From positions 353,001 through 417,000 of the forward strand of contig JAMWET010000950.1 of the NCBI GenBank assembly GCA_024036415.1: 64,000 bases of DNA, in the 5' to 3' direction. The stretch's first letter is position 1, and each line of letters starts with the position of its first letter. Of this stretch, positions 11,001-24,461 are shown piece by piece. The translations under genes were made by a program, and so were the position numbers. The notes below the pieces were generated by a model, which did no database searches, was not told the origin of the DNA, and saw nothing but the letters and a program-made list of their open reading frames with translations. This DNA is from Prochilodus magdalenae. Its lineage: Eukaryota > Chordata > Actinopteri > Characiformes > Prochilodontidae.

Positions 11001-14000
11001 AGTTCTCTTTCCTTACTGTTTGGTGCAGATAAATCAACATGCAGAGGTTTGTGAATGTTCTTAATGACAAATCTTTGAAATGGAAATTCATGGTTCAAAC
11101 CTCTTGTGTATGTTCTCAGAGTTGGAGATGAAGCTGCATGAGGCTGAGACAGAGAAATTCAACATCAAACAGATGAAAGACCTCTTTGAACAGAAGGCTG
11201 CCCAGCTGGCCACAGAGATAGTAGGTAAGTGAAAACTTAGAGTCCATCATCGTTTAAAGTTGTAAGTCAAATGAGATTGTTTGAAGTGGATTTGGGCCAT
11301 TTAATCTTTGTGTGTCTTGTTCTCCTCCCTTGATGTTTGTATTGTGATCATGTGTGTTTAATCCCAGACATCAAGTCTCGCTATGACGAAGAGAAGAGTC
11401 TCAGAGAGGTGGCAGAGCAGACTGTGGCTAGACTGCAGCAAGACCTTCAGAGAGAGAGGCAGGAGAAAGACAAATTAGCCACAGAGCTGGTAATGCATAT
11501 CTGTCATGCACAAACCCTCATTTTATTTTACCTTGTTTGTTAATAAGCTGTCTCAAATCGATTATCTCTGTTGTGTAGTAATGTGTGTGTTTAGTGTGCA
11601 TACTGGGAAATGAAACTAAATGTGGTGTACTGGTAATACCCAGTGATATGTACAATTAACACACTAAAAATGAAGCATGGAACATTACAGTGTTTGTAAT
11701 CATTGGCTGCAGACTTACATATGTAACAGAAGTGAAGGAGCCCTTCTAAAGACCTGCATCAAAATGGCAGACGTATATAGATATCCCAGTATACCTTGTT
11801 GAATCAGCTGTGAGGAAGTGGAAGCGGCATCATACCACCCAGACCCTGCCAAGAAGATGTCACTAAGATGTGGAAGAAGGCTTGGCAAAAGTGTTAAATT
11901 CTTTATACATCTAACACTTCTTATTTACCAACAAATACCATCCCAACAGTGATGTGTGCGGTGACGTTTTCAGATTGTGGGGATGCTTTTTCTTAATGGG
12001 AGCTGTGCATATTGTAAAACTGAAGGACATATGGATGATATCAAACACAAGGCAAAAGCAACACAGGAGTGGTTGAACTTCATGAATGTGAATATTTGAC
12101 ACTGGTCTGGTCAGGATCTCAGGATTTGTGGCAGTATTTGTAATCTGAACAACCTGGAGCAAGCCAAGGAGTGCCAAGGAGAACAGACTCAAAGCTGTTA
12201 TTGCAGCAACAGGTGTTTTTGCATAGTACTGTAGCAGCATGTTCTATGTTTTTTCAGGGTTTGCTGACAAATAATAAATACTTTTAGTTCAGACAGATCT
12301 CATGATGCTTAAAAGAGAGCTTAAGTCCCAGTACGCTGTGTGTGAAGCTGTAATGTGACCCGTAGGGTAGTGTCTATTCAGACACAAGTGATAAATGCAA
12401 TCTGTCTTGTGGCAATTTGTTGTTAATGGGTAGTGCAAAATGTTGGTCTTAGTGACTGAAGTTCATATTCCCCTTACAAAAGTTCAGTTACTAGAAGGTG
12501 AGTATAGTGCCCAGTACCTGATCTGTGGGATACAGGGAAGAGGTCCACAGAAGTCCACTGAAAGGCTTGTATAAAACGCTGTCTTGTGCTGATGTACTGA
12601 TTGTTGTTCCCCACTGTAGCTTCAGAGACCCGGAGTGGAGGATGTGGAGGTGTTGAAAAGGGAGCTGGTGCAGGTGCAGACACTGATGGACAACATGACG
12701 CGTGAGAGAGAAGAGGAATCAGAACGGCTCAAGAACCAGTACGAACAGCTGCAGGCTAATTTCACTACCTCGGAGGTAAGCATCATACTCTGAGATAACA
12801 AACACAGGACACCCATTGGTGTACTACATCATGTATTTCCGAACTGTAGGCAGTGTGCTTTAAAGATCACTACTTGCAACTTTGCCCACTGTTCCCTAAG
12901 GTGAACTAGGATTTATGGCTATAAGATATGACACTTTGATACAATGTAAGGTAGTCAAGGTACAACCATTAATGTCTAAACTGCTCGCAACAACAGTGAG
13001 TACTCCCCTAAGTGAAAATGACTAAATGGTCAGTGTCATGTGACTCAAGTGTCACAAGGTCTCAGGTGTGTTAAATTTGGTGTTATCGCTCTCACACTGT
13101 CTTATACTGGTCACTGGAAGTTCAACATGGCACCACATGGCAAATAACTGGGATCTGAAAAAACACTGTTGCTCTACATAAAGATGACCTAGGCTACAAG
13201 AAGACTGCCAACACCCTGAAACTGAGCTGCATCACGGGGGCCAGGATCATACAGTGGTTTAACTTCCGCCCAGGAACATTCGCCTCAGAACAGGCCTCAC
13301 CTTGGTGGACCAAAGAAGTTGAGTGCACATGCTCAGCATCATTTCCAGAGGTTGTCTTTTAGTAGTTAAATAGACGTAGGAGTTCTGCAAACATTGCTGC
13401 AGAGGTGAAAGGGGTGGGGGAATCAGCATATCAGTGCTCAAAAATCACACGTCGTACACTGTATCAAATTGGTCTGCTTGGCTGTTGTCCCAGAAGGAAG
13501 CGCCTTCCAAAGATGATGCACAAGAAAGCCCAAAAACAGTTAGCTGAAGACGAGCAGACTGAGAACATGGATTACTGGAACAATGTCCGGTGGTCTGATG
13601 AGACCAAGATAAACTTACGTGGTTTAGATGGTGTCAAGCATGTGTGGTGCCAACCAGGTGAGGAGTGCGTCTTGCCTGCGGTCAAGCATGGTGGTAGGAG
13701 TGTCATGGGCTGCATGAGGTCTGTCGGCTGTGGGGAGCTACAGTTCATTAAGGGGACCATGAACATGTACTGTGGCATACTGAAGCAGAGCATGATCCCC
13801 TCCCTACATGATAACGATCCCAAACACACCTCCAAGACGACCACTGCCTTGCTGAAGAAATTGAGGGTAAAGGTTCTGGACTCGCCAAACATGTGTCCAG
13901 ACCTAAACCATACTGAGCATCTGTGGGGCATCCTCAAATCGAAGGTGGATGAGGGCAAGGTCTCTAACATCCACCAGGTCTGTGATGTTGTCATGGAGGA

Positions 14001-17000
14001 GTGGAAGAGGATTCCAGTGGCAACCTGTGATGCTGTAGTGAACTCGGTCCCCAAGAGTGTTAAGGCAGATGGAGAATAATGGTGGCCACACAAAATATTG
14101 ACACTTTTTCACTTAAGGTGTACTCGCTTTTGTTGGCAGTGCTTTAGATATAAATGGCTGTGTGTTTAGTTATTCTGAGGGCACAGCATATTTACACTGT
14201 TATACAAGTACACAGACTTCTTTACATTGTATCAAAGTGTACTATCTTCAGTGATGTCCCATGAAAAGAGAGAATAAAATATTTACAAAAATGTGAGGGG
14301 TGTACTCACTTTTCTGAGATACTGTATGTAGCAGTCAGTCTGAGGCTAAGACTGAACGCTGAATGTATTATGTATCTACTCTTCCAGAAAAGTCTGAGTG
14401 AGTAATAAAATACACAAGTAATGTTCATCATGATTTTTTCCTCTAGTATTGTATTCATGCTCATGTTGAACGATTTAAGCAACATTTTTCTTCGTGAGAA
14501 TTTGTAGGTCACTAACAGCTATATTCGGTGTCCTCTGAGCCTGACTCCTAGGGTTAACCATTAGCTGGCTGCTTGCAGCTCTTCCACTGTTGCGTTTCCT
14601 GTAAACATGCTTGTAATCACCTTCTGCTAAAACCTTTGCACCACCTGATCTCAGTTTAGATTATGTGAAAACTTCCAGAGTAAAGTTATGGATCCCTTGA
14701 CTGCACACAGACATGCTTTTCATTCCTCTTTTTAACCTTGGTTGCAGGTGACCCTTTGTTACTTCAGTGCATGGCCTGCCCTCTACTGGCTGAGTGTGGA
14801 ATTGTTTGAGTGTTGAGCATAGACCACTTTTAAAGGAGAATTTGTCTAGTATGACTAATTTCTGTCAGCATAACTCAAATGTTGAGATGTAAATATTATG
14901 CAGTGGGGTTTGATGTGAATTGGTGTAAAGTAAAGTAGAGTAGAAAAACAGCCGTTTTATTTATCATCCTAAATGACTAGTGAATGAACTCGCCAGAGTT
15001 TTCATAGGTAATGTTGATGGTGTAATGAAGGTCATTTTTATGGAGTCTATTTCAGATATTCATTTTTGGTCAAAATTGTCTTAAAGCTTTCATAAAACAA
15101 TTTCTTAGCCGTAAGATAATGTATTTTGGATTAAATCATATAAAAAACATTTTTGTGAGGTAGGTTTTTAAGCTTTGCACATCTTGCATGTTATATAGGC
15201 CTAAGACAGATGTCCTATTCCATTCTAGTTGCTGTCACCACCATTGTTAACAGTTCAAACGTAGTATGTTTCTCTAGAACAGAGTGCTTCACATCAAACC
15301 ACTCTGAATTGACTTGTTTACATCCTGTTTGTTAAAGTTTGTGGAAATAAAAAGTATAATTATTGTAATATTACTGTAGAGGTATTATTCTGTCAGAAAT
15401 TGTGCTGTGTGGTTCCATGTGGGTATGTTAAAGAATTTGAGAAGCCTTTTAAACTGCATGCCTATTCTCTGAAGGATACACTCTGAAGGATGTTGGGCTG
15501 TGTGTTGTGTATTGCACTTACCTGTGTGCTGTGTTTGTCTGTCCTTCTCCTTCCCTCTCTATGTCTTTCCCCTCACTCCTACTCTACCCGCTTTGCTCTG
15601 TATTGGAGATTCGTAAACTGGAGGTAATGATATCTACTTTCACCTCAGAATTGATGTAACCTCTCCAACATTTTTAATATAAGCAGTTATAAAGCGCAAA
15701 ATGAAAACCTTCCTCATCCTTGTTTATTTTTCTCCTGCATGTCTGGCAGCTTTTCAAGGAAGTCTGCATGCTTGCTATCCATGGGCAGTTGTACTTCACT
15801 TTTAAGAGTTGTGACATTTTGATTCTTTCTCTGCAGACGACAATCTCCCAGCTGAAGGCCGAACTGGAAAAAGGTCCCCAAGAAGCTGCTGTGTACACAC
15901 AACAAATCCACCACCTACAAAGCAACCTGAACACCCTCCAGCAACAGAGCCAGGTATGTTACACCTCCCACAGAGTAAAGGAATGTTTAAGGAAATGGGT
16001 TGGTGAAAAATGTAATGTACACACTTATCCCAGCTGTAGTCGATCAGGCAAGACATGTTTGGTGTCTAGGTGTCTGCTTCATTATTTTACCGCTAGAGCT
16101 TTGAGTCTAATATAGCTAACACACAACCAAATCTTTTCCATGAATACATTCCCAAAATCAACTTGCTCAAAACCTGCATCCAGGTCTTCATCTAGGTTAT
16201 CTTCAGATACACGGTTTTGTTCATCTTTAAGGTAAACCACATTGCAAAGTCCATGTGACTCTACAGAAGATTTAGATACAGTTTGTAGAATTGGAAAATC
16301 AAAGAAACTAAATGTGGGTGATTTTTGACTTCTATTCTTTGTTAGTAAAATTTGTAGCATTTTTTAAATTAAAGAAACAACCAAAACAACTACCAAACAT
16401 GTCTTGACTGATCAGCTACATTGTGGTAAGAGCTACTGTGTAAATTTGATTGTTGATTTAAATCCTAAGAGGTATATTATATTTGCATTTGAATTATGTT
16501 TTTTTTATCGACAGCATTGAATGTGCTTTCTGTCTAAATGGCAAAGTGTCAATTTTTCCTTTTCTGCTGGGACACAAGATTCAGACAGATTGAAGCATTA
16601 GAATGGACACTTTTGACAAAATTCCTCCACTTGTTTCATTGAGCAGCAAATAAGAGATAATGCCATGTGGGAGGTGCTGTAAGCTGTATTCATCATGGAG
16701 ACCTATGACAAGTAATAGTACAGTGCTATATTTTAGTGACCTGGTTTATGACCCCATAAGCTCCACATGCTATAACCAGTTGTGATGAGAGCTTGCAGGC
16801 CGCAATCACCCTGTCCTTGGAAGCAGCATCCAAATTTAAATGTACTGTACTAGTGTTAGCATGTACTGTCTGCTCCCTTTCAGGTAGCACATGACACGGT
16901 TTTACTGGAAGCCCCTTTTTGCTGCTGGTCCGGCATGAGCGGTGACCCCCTAACCTTGTCAGCATGTTGCATTTTCTGTCGGCCTTCAGTGTGTGCTGAC

Positions 17001-18945
17001 ACATTTGCTTCAGAGTGTCTATAATTAAACCAGCAGGGGGTGATGTGTACAGTGCCAGAATGGTTCTTTAGGGTGATATGCAGGGTCATGTAATGATCCT
17101 GAATGGCTGCCATTTTTGTGCATGTTCTCTAGGGGGATTAAAATGTTTGATTTTAGAGACCGAGGGCCTCTAGGAAATTCCAGCTGTTTTTCTGAAGTAG
17201 GCCATTGACAAAACATACCATTAATCAGTACTTTAAGTCTAAATAGTTAAGGCTAGATTAGCTGGTACATATATATGCATAAGTGCCATAGCAGTGGGAA
17301 CCAAGCAAAATCTAGATTAACCTGCTCTTTTGTTTGTTGTGCTGTAACCGTTTAAATAATAAAATGAAATAGCTTAAAGCTTACTTTTTAGTGAGTACCT
17401 CAACCCTCTGTTTGGTCACAGCAGGTGAACAAGCTGCTAGTATGCGCTCAGAATGATGAATGGACTCTAAATAGAGATGATTCTAAAATGACATGAATGC
17501 CCCATGCAGACAGTTACAGGACTGCCCTTAACACCATGTCAGCATTGCCAAAGACTGCAATGGAAAAATAGTCCCGCTTGTGTCTTGGTGGAGAAGACCA
17601 ACCAATCTGTGTGTGGAGACACCGTGGTCAGCGCCAAAAGTGGTTGTCGCGCGTCACATGTCCAGGGGGTGTCACTCCACCTTCACCCCTACTTTAAAAT
17701 CTGTAGGAACAGCGTACGAATATTTAAACTGCATGTGATGGATTATGTCCAATGTGGGTACCGTTCTTTATTCCATTGTGCACATTTTAGAAACATGTTT
17801 TAAATAACTTCAGAAGAACCCTAAAGCTCTTCCCTGAAACCTACACCTCAATTTAAATAGGCCTGATGAGCCATCTGTAGCATTATTATTGGATAATGGA
17901 GAACAAGAACCTCTGAGGGTGGAACGTGTACAATAAGGGTAATGGAGAACATGTGTGAAAGGAATAGTCCTGTACAATAAGTAATTGCAGCAGATGAACA
18001 AAAGGTACGACTGCCAAAGAGGACAGCGAAAAGATGAAAGGAAGAGCTTGTCATAAACACAATCCCAGCTGTCTCCTGCGTAAATAGCATGAGGAAAACC
18101 TCGGTCAGTGATGGAGGATAGCACTGTCACCACGCCCTATTAGCACAGCCATGTCGTTATCAGCTCTGGCTTTATGGCGGTTGTAGTGCAGGACAGCACA
18201 CCCTTCAGCTGGCAACTGCCCAGTTGGATCATCATAAAACTGCCCACTCTTTAATGTCACTCCACAGCTGCATCGGAAGAGGAGACTGTAATCTCTTAGG
18301 CTTGATTTTGGTTCTGTTTTTTACCCTACAGATTTGTGGGTTTGAAATGTATTATTTCCAACTTATCAGATTTTTTTTTGTGTGTTTGTATCTCTGCAAC
18401 AACCAGTGCAATATCTCCTTATAACTCTAATCCAGGTCAATTTAGTCTTAGTTTCTCCATTTTATAAATGTTTGTGAACCGGCATCTTCAGATGTGTACA
18501 TAAATAATCTTAAATATCAGCCCACAGTTCCTTGTTGCATCCATGCTTCTACACATAGAACAAGCCTTCTTTTTATCACCATGCAAAATGTATTTTAATG
18601 TCATGAGTACTTCTGGATTAGTTTTTTGGGGAGAAATTTTAAGCAGGGAGTGTGCTATCACCAATTACATCCATTTAATTAAGTAACAGGCAGTGGCTGT
18701 CGATGTCATTCGTGATAATGCACTTATTTGTAATCATCTAAAATGTAGCATCTGTTTGCAACTTGGGATTTAAACAAATTTTAATGTGGTTTAGCAAAAA
18801 AAAAATTAAATAAATAAACATAGTGAAACAGTTGTTGACAAAAAATGTAGAATACTTCTTAAACAGTTTATTGCTTTTGCATTTACATATACAATTACTT
18901 TTGCTTAGTATACCAATCGCAATAACAACAAATTAAGACAACTAA

Positions 18946-18980
<35 letters not shown>

Positions 18981-21900
18981 TTCTTCAGCTGCTGACAGAT
19001 AAGCTGACCCGTAAAGAAAAGGAGAACCAAGAGCTGGAGGAGCGGCTGGTGCAGGAGCAGGCCTCGAAGAAGAATCTGCAAGCCAGTCTGCACCAGAGAG
19101 AGCTGGAGCTGCAGGAGGTCCAAGCACGGGCATCCGCAGGGGAAAATTCACTTGGCCGGACTCAGGCTGAGCTAGCTGAGCGTGGAGAAGAGGCAGCTCG
19201 CCTTAGGCGGGAGCTAGCAGAGCTGGAGAAGAGCCACCAGGAGCTGAAGGCTGAACGCAAGCAGCTGCAGCAGCAGGGGGAAGAGAGAGAGCGCCAGGGT
19301 CTGCAGCAGCAGAGTGAGATGAGTCAGGTGAGCCATGCATGCAGGCAACCACTCATTTTCTTTTGATTGACTATGTAGATTATGTTGCAGCTCACTGCTC
19401 TGTCCTGTGCCTTGCAGCTGCATGCCAAGCTGCTGGAGGCAGAGCGGCAGCTCGGAGAGGTGCAGGGCCGGCTGAAGGAGCAAAGGCAGCTGTCTGGAGA
19501 GAAACTTAAGGACCGCGAGCAACAAGTTGCTGACCTGCAACTCAAACTTTCCCGCTTGGAAGAGCAGGTGAACTTGACAGACTGAGAAAATATGTAAATT
19601 TATTATTTGACTGTATTACACACATCCAGCAAACTGTTATTTTCCTAAAATACTTTTGAATTTGTTATTCTACAAAAGAAAGATTAATTTTTGAATTAAT
19701 TCTGAAGAGACACCACATTCTTGTCATTGACTAAGTCATTAGTGGAGAGTATTAGTGGAGTATGAAAACATTCTAGCAAACATAACGTTATTGTGATATG
19801 GGTTTTTGTCTTGGTCATATGTATTTACTCCTGTATATTGTTTTGCAGCTGAAGGAGAACACCACCAAGTTTACAGACCTACAGCACCAGCTAGACAAAT
19901 CCAAACAACAACACCAAGAGCTACAAGCTTTCCAGCAGAGCACCAATAGCAAGCTGCGAGAAGCACAGGTGACTCAACTTTTCCCAAACCTTACACTTGA
20001 GCAGCTGGCATCAGTTGCAAATGTGTACATTTGTGTGCTGAGATGCTGTACTAAATGATTAGTTAACACTTTGCTAAACTTAATCCTAACACTAACCTTG
20101 CACCTACTCCTGAGCCTAACTCTGTGCCTGATGTTGTTGAACATTTTTGAGTATCACCAGAAAAGTTTAAGAATTAGTTTCTGTGGATCCATCACTGAAT
20201 ATCAAAATAAAGTGTCACCCAAAATTGTAACTCAGCACTTGATAAGACATTGTTGAGTTAAGTGTGATATGATTAAATTTGTTTTTAACTTAGGAGGTTA
20301 ATAGAGAGGGAGAATCAGGAGCTGGAGGAGTGTCTGAAAATGACAATCGAATGGTGTTTATTATAATGTTCTGATCTAGGTCTTATACATGGGTCTGTAC
20401 TATGCCTGGACCATTACTAGTGATGACCATTAGTTAACAGTCTCATTAGTCTCATTAATTGCAAGAAGTTTTTCTTCAAGTCTTTGCTCATCTCAGCTGT
20501 CATCTGTATGGTAGAATGACTTGGAGCAGGTGCTTCGTCAAATTGGAGACAAAGACCAGAAGATTCAGAATCTGGAGGCCCTCCTGCAAAAGGGCAAAGC
20601 CAGCCTGAGCCAACTTGAAGCTGAAAGAGAGGATCTCTGTGCCAAGATTCAGGCAGGAGAGGGAGAAGCAGCCTTACTCAACCAGCTCCAGGAGAAGAAC
20701 CACCAACTGCAGGAACAGGTGCAGGAAGCAAAAAGAAATTTAGTTTGGTAAATGTAGGATGCAAACATAGACAGATATGTTGAACAGACAATGTCTTAAT
20801 TGCTGCATTAGAACTGTCTTTTTTCACACATAAAACTGTTCCATGTAGCTCACTGACCACTTTTTGTCCACCTACAGATAACTCAGTTGACAGACAAGTT
20901 GAAAAACCAGTCGGAGAGTCATAAGCAGGCCCAAGAGAATCTCCATGAGCAGCTGCAAGAGCAGAAGACCCAGCTGCGCTCAGCACAGGACCGCAGCCAG
21001 GGCTTGCAGAGCACTGTAACCGATTTGACTGCTCAGCTTACCCAGAGTAAAGAGAGAGTGGCTCAACTTGACACCCAGGTACTTTAGAAGTGTTTATATG
21101 ATTGTGGAAAACACTTGAAACATCAAAGCTGAAAAGCAGGTCACATAAGATGTATCCATCTTGGTTCTGATGCAAGACAAATAATTCTACAATTTATTCA
21201 AAGATTGTGCATATTTTTGTTACAGCTGAAAGCTAAGACAGAAATGCTGTTGTCTGCTGAAGCTGCAAAGACTGCCCAGAGAGCTGACCTTGAGAACCAT
21301 CTTGAAACTGCCCAACATGCACTGCAGGATAAGCAGCAGGTATGTACATAATTATAGGCGCAAGCTCTTTCTTGTTTTTGCCTTTCCTTCAGTTTTTGGA
21401 GGATCAAATCTGGAAAAAGTAAATACCTCAATGACTTGGTGTATTCTCATGAACATCGTTCATGTAGTGTATTATGTATAGTTAAAAGAAATAAAATAAA
21501 AATAAAAATATTGTCTTGCATTCTCAGATAATAGGTTTATATCTCTTTGTCTGTGTAGGAGGTAAGTAAAGTCCAGGCACAGCTGGAGGAGCAGGGCCAT
21601 AGACTGAAGGAGAAGCAGGAGCAGTGCTCTCAGCTAGAGGCCAGTCTGAAGGAGAGCAGGGACAGGCTTCTGGCTGCAGAGCAGAGGACTGACACCCTGG
21701 AGAGCCAGGCCAAGGTCAGCAGCATTTGCCTCATGAGCCATGCCTCACTTTTCTGCTGAGTCACATCACATCCATCCAGCTGCAAACTGTCACGTGGTCC
21801 ATTAGGACTGAGAATTCAAATATTACTTTCAGTTCTCTACTGTTTGCCTCGTGGAAGGGCTTTGTGTTCACATTTTGAGCAGACATGTTCTGAAAAGCCT

Positions 21901-24388
21901 GTATGCTGTGTGTGTAAATGAATGGGTGTGTATGTGTGGCAGAAAGCAGAGGCTGAGTTGACAGAGCTGCGCTCAGGGAGGGAACAGGCACAGAAGGAGC
22001 AGCAGAGACAGCAGCAGCACATCAGCCAGCTGGAGAAAAAGAACAAGGAGCTCAGCCACCTGCTGGACACTGAAAAACAGGGGTAGGCCTGAACGTTTTT
22101 GCATTAAGGCTGCTGGATATTATTATAGTATAGACTTTTGCAATGTGTGGCATAAGACTGCAGTATGCAAATGAGCATGTTAATGAATCACACTTTTATT
22201 TAGTGCTGGGGCATCCTGAACAGCAGAATGTTCCAGATGAGTTTTCTGTGGATGGTGTGATGCATTATGTGATCCAGCAGTAGTAAATAATTATTATTAT
22301 ATCTATGGTTTTAGACATTGTGAGGCATATTGCAATTACAATATGTAGTAATGTAATCATTATATGGTATATATTGTCCATATCATGCAGACCTATTGCA
22401 CAATCCCACCTTTGATTACTTATTCTGCTATGTGATGGTTAAGAGTCTATTTCAGGTATTGACTAGAAATTAAGTTTCCAGAAACATTTAATAGGGGATT
22501 TCTGAAAGATTAGGGTTTGAGTCTTTGTTTAACCTCTTATAATCGCTGTCCTTCCCTCAGGGCTGCAGCACTGCAGGAGGAAGTTCAGAAGAAAAGCTCA
22601 GCTTTGGCAGACACACAAAAGCACCTGGAAAAGATGGCAAAAGAGCAGAGTGACCTGCAGACCCATCTGGACCAACTCACCAAAGATGGGCAGGCAAGAC
22701 AGGTTGAGTTGGAGAAGAAGCTCCAGGGGCTGAGTGTGGAGCTCCAGAAGGCCCAGAATGAGAGAGACACACAGGCTAAAGAGCTAACTTCAGTGAAAGA
22801 TGCTCTGAGCAAGGCCTCCACAGCTCTAAAAGAGAACCAAACCCAGCTGCAGAAGGAGAAAAAGAGCAGCACAGCAGCCCTGGAGGAAAAGGTAGGTGCT
22901 TGGAGACTGGGAACATTTGCTTTTTGTGTAGCTTGTCTGTAATGTCATCTTAAATAACTCGAGTGTTAATGTAGAATTAAGTAAGTAGGATGTGTGAATA
23001 TTGTTTTTTGTTATGTTTATTCTCTTGTTGAAAGAAAGTTTTTAACAGAAAAGAAATCGTGGAAAGGTTTATATTTGTTTAACCAAAGATTGTAAGCTTG
23101 CATTTTGTTTGAGCACAGAACTACTTCACAGAAAGTTCAGTGTTCTGTCTTGCTCTGTAACCACTCCCATTTTTACTCCATCCTGTGAATCGACCATTCC
23201 TTAATGCTCGCTGACTAACTACCTGAGAGCTTACATATGTACATATGCATAAACAGAGACTCAGCTTGAATTTCTTAGCTGCACAAATGTCTAGGGTTTA
23301 ACCCTGCATATGCATGATTTGTAATCTGATTCCTTGCAACCCTGCCATGAGTGATGGAGCAAAAAGGCTAATTAATGGTGCAATATTTCTAGTATATTGA
23401 GTAAAAAAAAAGGCACTGATATAAGGCAACCAATATATAAAGTCTACATCCTGAATGTTTTTTTGTGAAACATTACTGGGACATCTTGTCAGCATATCAT
23501 GGCTAATCCCTTAAATGTACTTACTGCGCTTATTGAATGTAAACAAATAATAGGATGAGTATAATGAAATTCTAAGCTTTATGAAATAAGAATAGAATCA
23601 TATAAAATGCTTTTCACTTTCATTCTTTCAGGAGAAAGCTCACAAAAAGGCCCAACAGGAGCTTCAGAAGAATGTAGAAGCTACATCTAAAGAGCTAACC
23701 ACTGCTAAATCTCAGCTGGAGAAACTGGCAGAGGTGAGAACTGCAAAGAGTGTGGTTAAGTGTTTAATAAAGGTGTAGCCAAATTTTGAATGATTTGTTA
23801 ATTGGAATGGTATTGGGTTTAGGTAGAGAAAGGGCTTCAGGCCCAGGTGGCATCTGCGAATGCCCAGCTGAAACAGACTCAGGATGCACTGAAAGAGAAG
23901 GAAAAGGAGATACAACAGCTACAGGCCCAGCTGAAGACAGCCCAGGGATCCTTTAACCAAGAGACTAAGAAACTGCAGGCTCAAGTGGCAGACCTGCAAA
24001 CTGCCCAAACGCAAAAGGTTTGTGCTTGATATGTCTATAGAGAATTGCAGAGTTTGTCAAATTAGTCTATCCCATCTGTATTATGAGGTCAAGTAGACAT
24101 GCAGAATCAATCTTGTACTGCATGTCACCTTTTAATTCTATAATCCAGTGTGTCTTTATGCTTTAGGTGGAAGAGATGATTAAGCTGAATGAGCAGATGG
24201 CAGGGCTGTCTAAAGAACTTGGCTCAGAAAAAGGTCACAGTGCTGAAGTACAGAAGATCTGTGACAGTACCAAAGAGAGTCTGGCCAAACTGCAGTCTGA
24301 CTTCTACGGCAAAGAGTCTGAGGTCTCTGCCCTCCGTCAGGACCTAAAGGTGCGTTTGTGGACGGGACATTTCACAGCATAATGGAAT

Positions 24389-24461
<73 letters not shown>

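Larger units (their letters stand above)
15954..18988 (+). other. eea1 intron 10
   Basis: 3.0 kb, mostly AT-rich, no coding signal supported. It contains the second copy of the repeat shared with 1-165 and ends in the TGT microsatellite before exon 11. Confidence 0.7.

Noticed and set aside
13572..14093. 173-codon minus-strand frame
   Set aside because: Antisense shadow of the Tc1-like transposase remnant at 13405-14079.
18905..19540. Antisense leucine-, glutamine- or serine-rich frames over eea1 exons 11-12
   Set aside because: Reverse complement of CAG/CTG-rich coiled-coil codons and of the TGT microsatellite.
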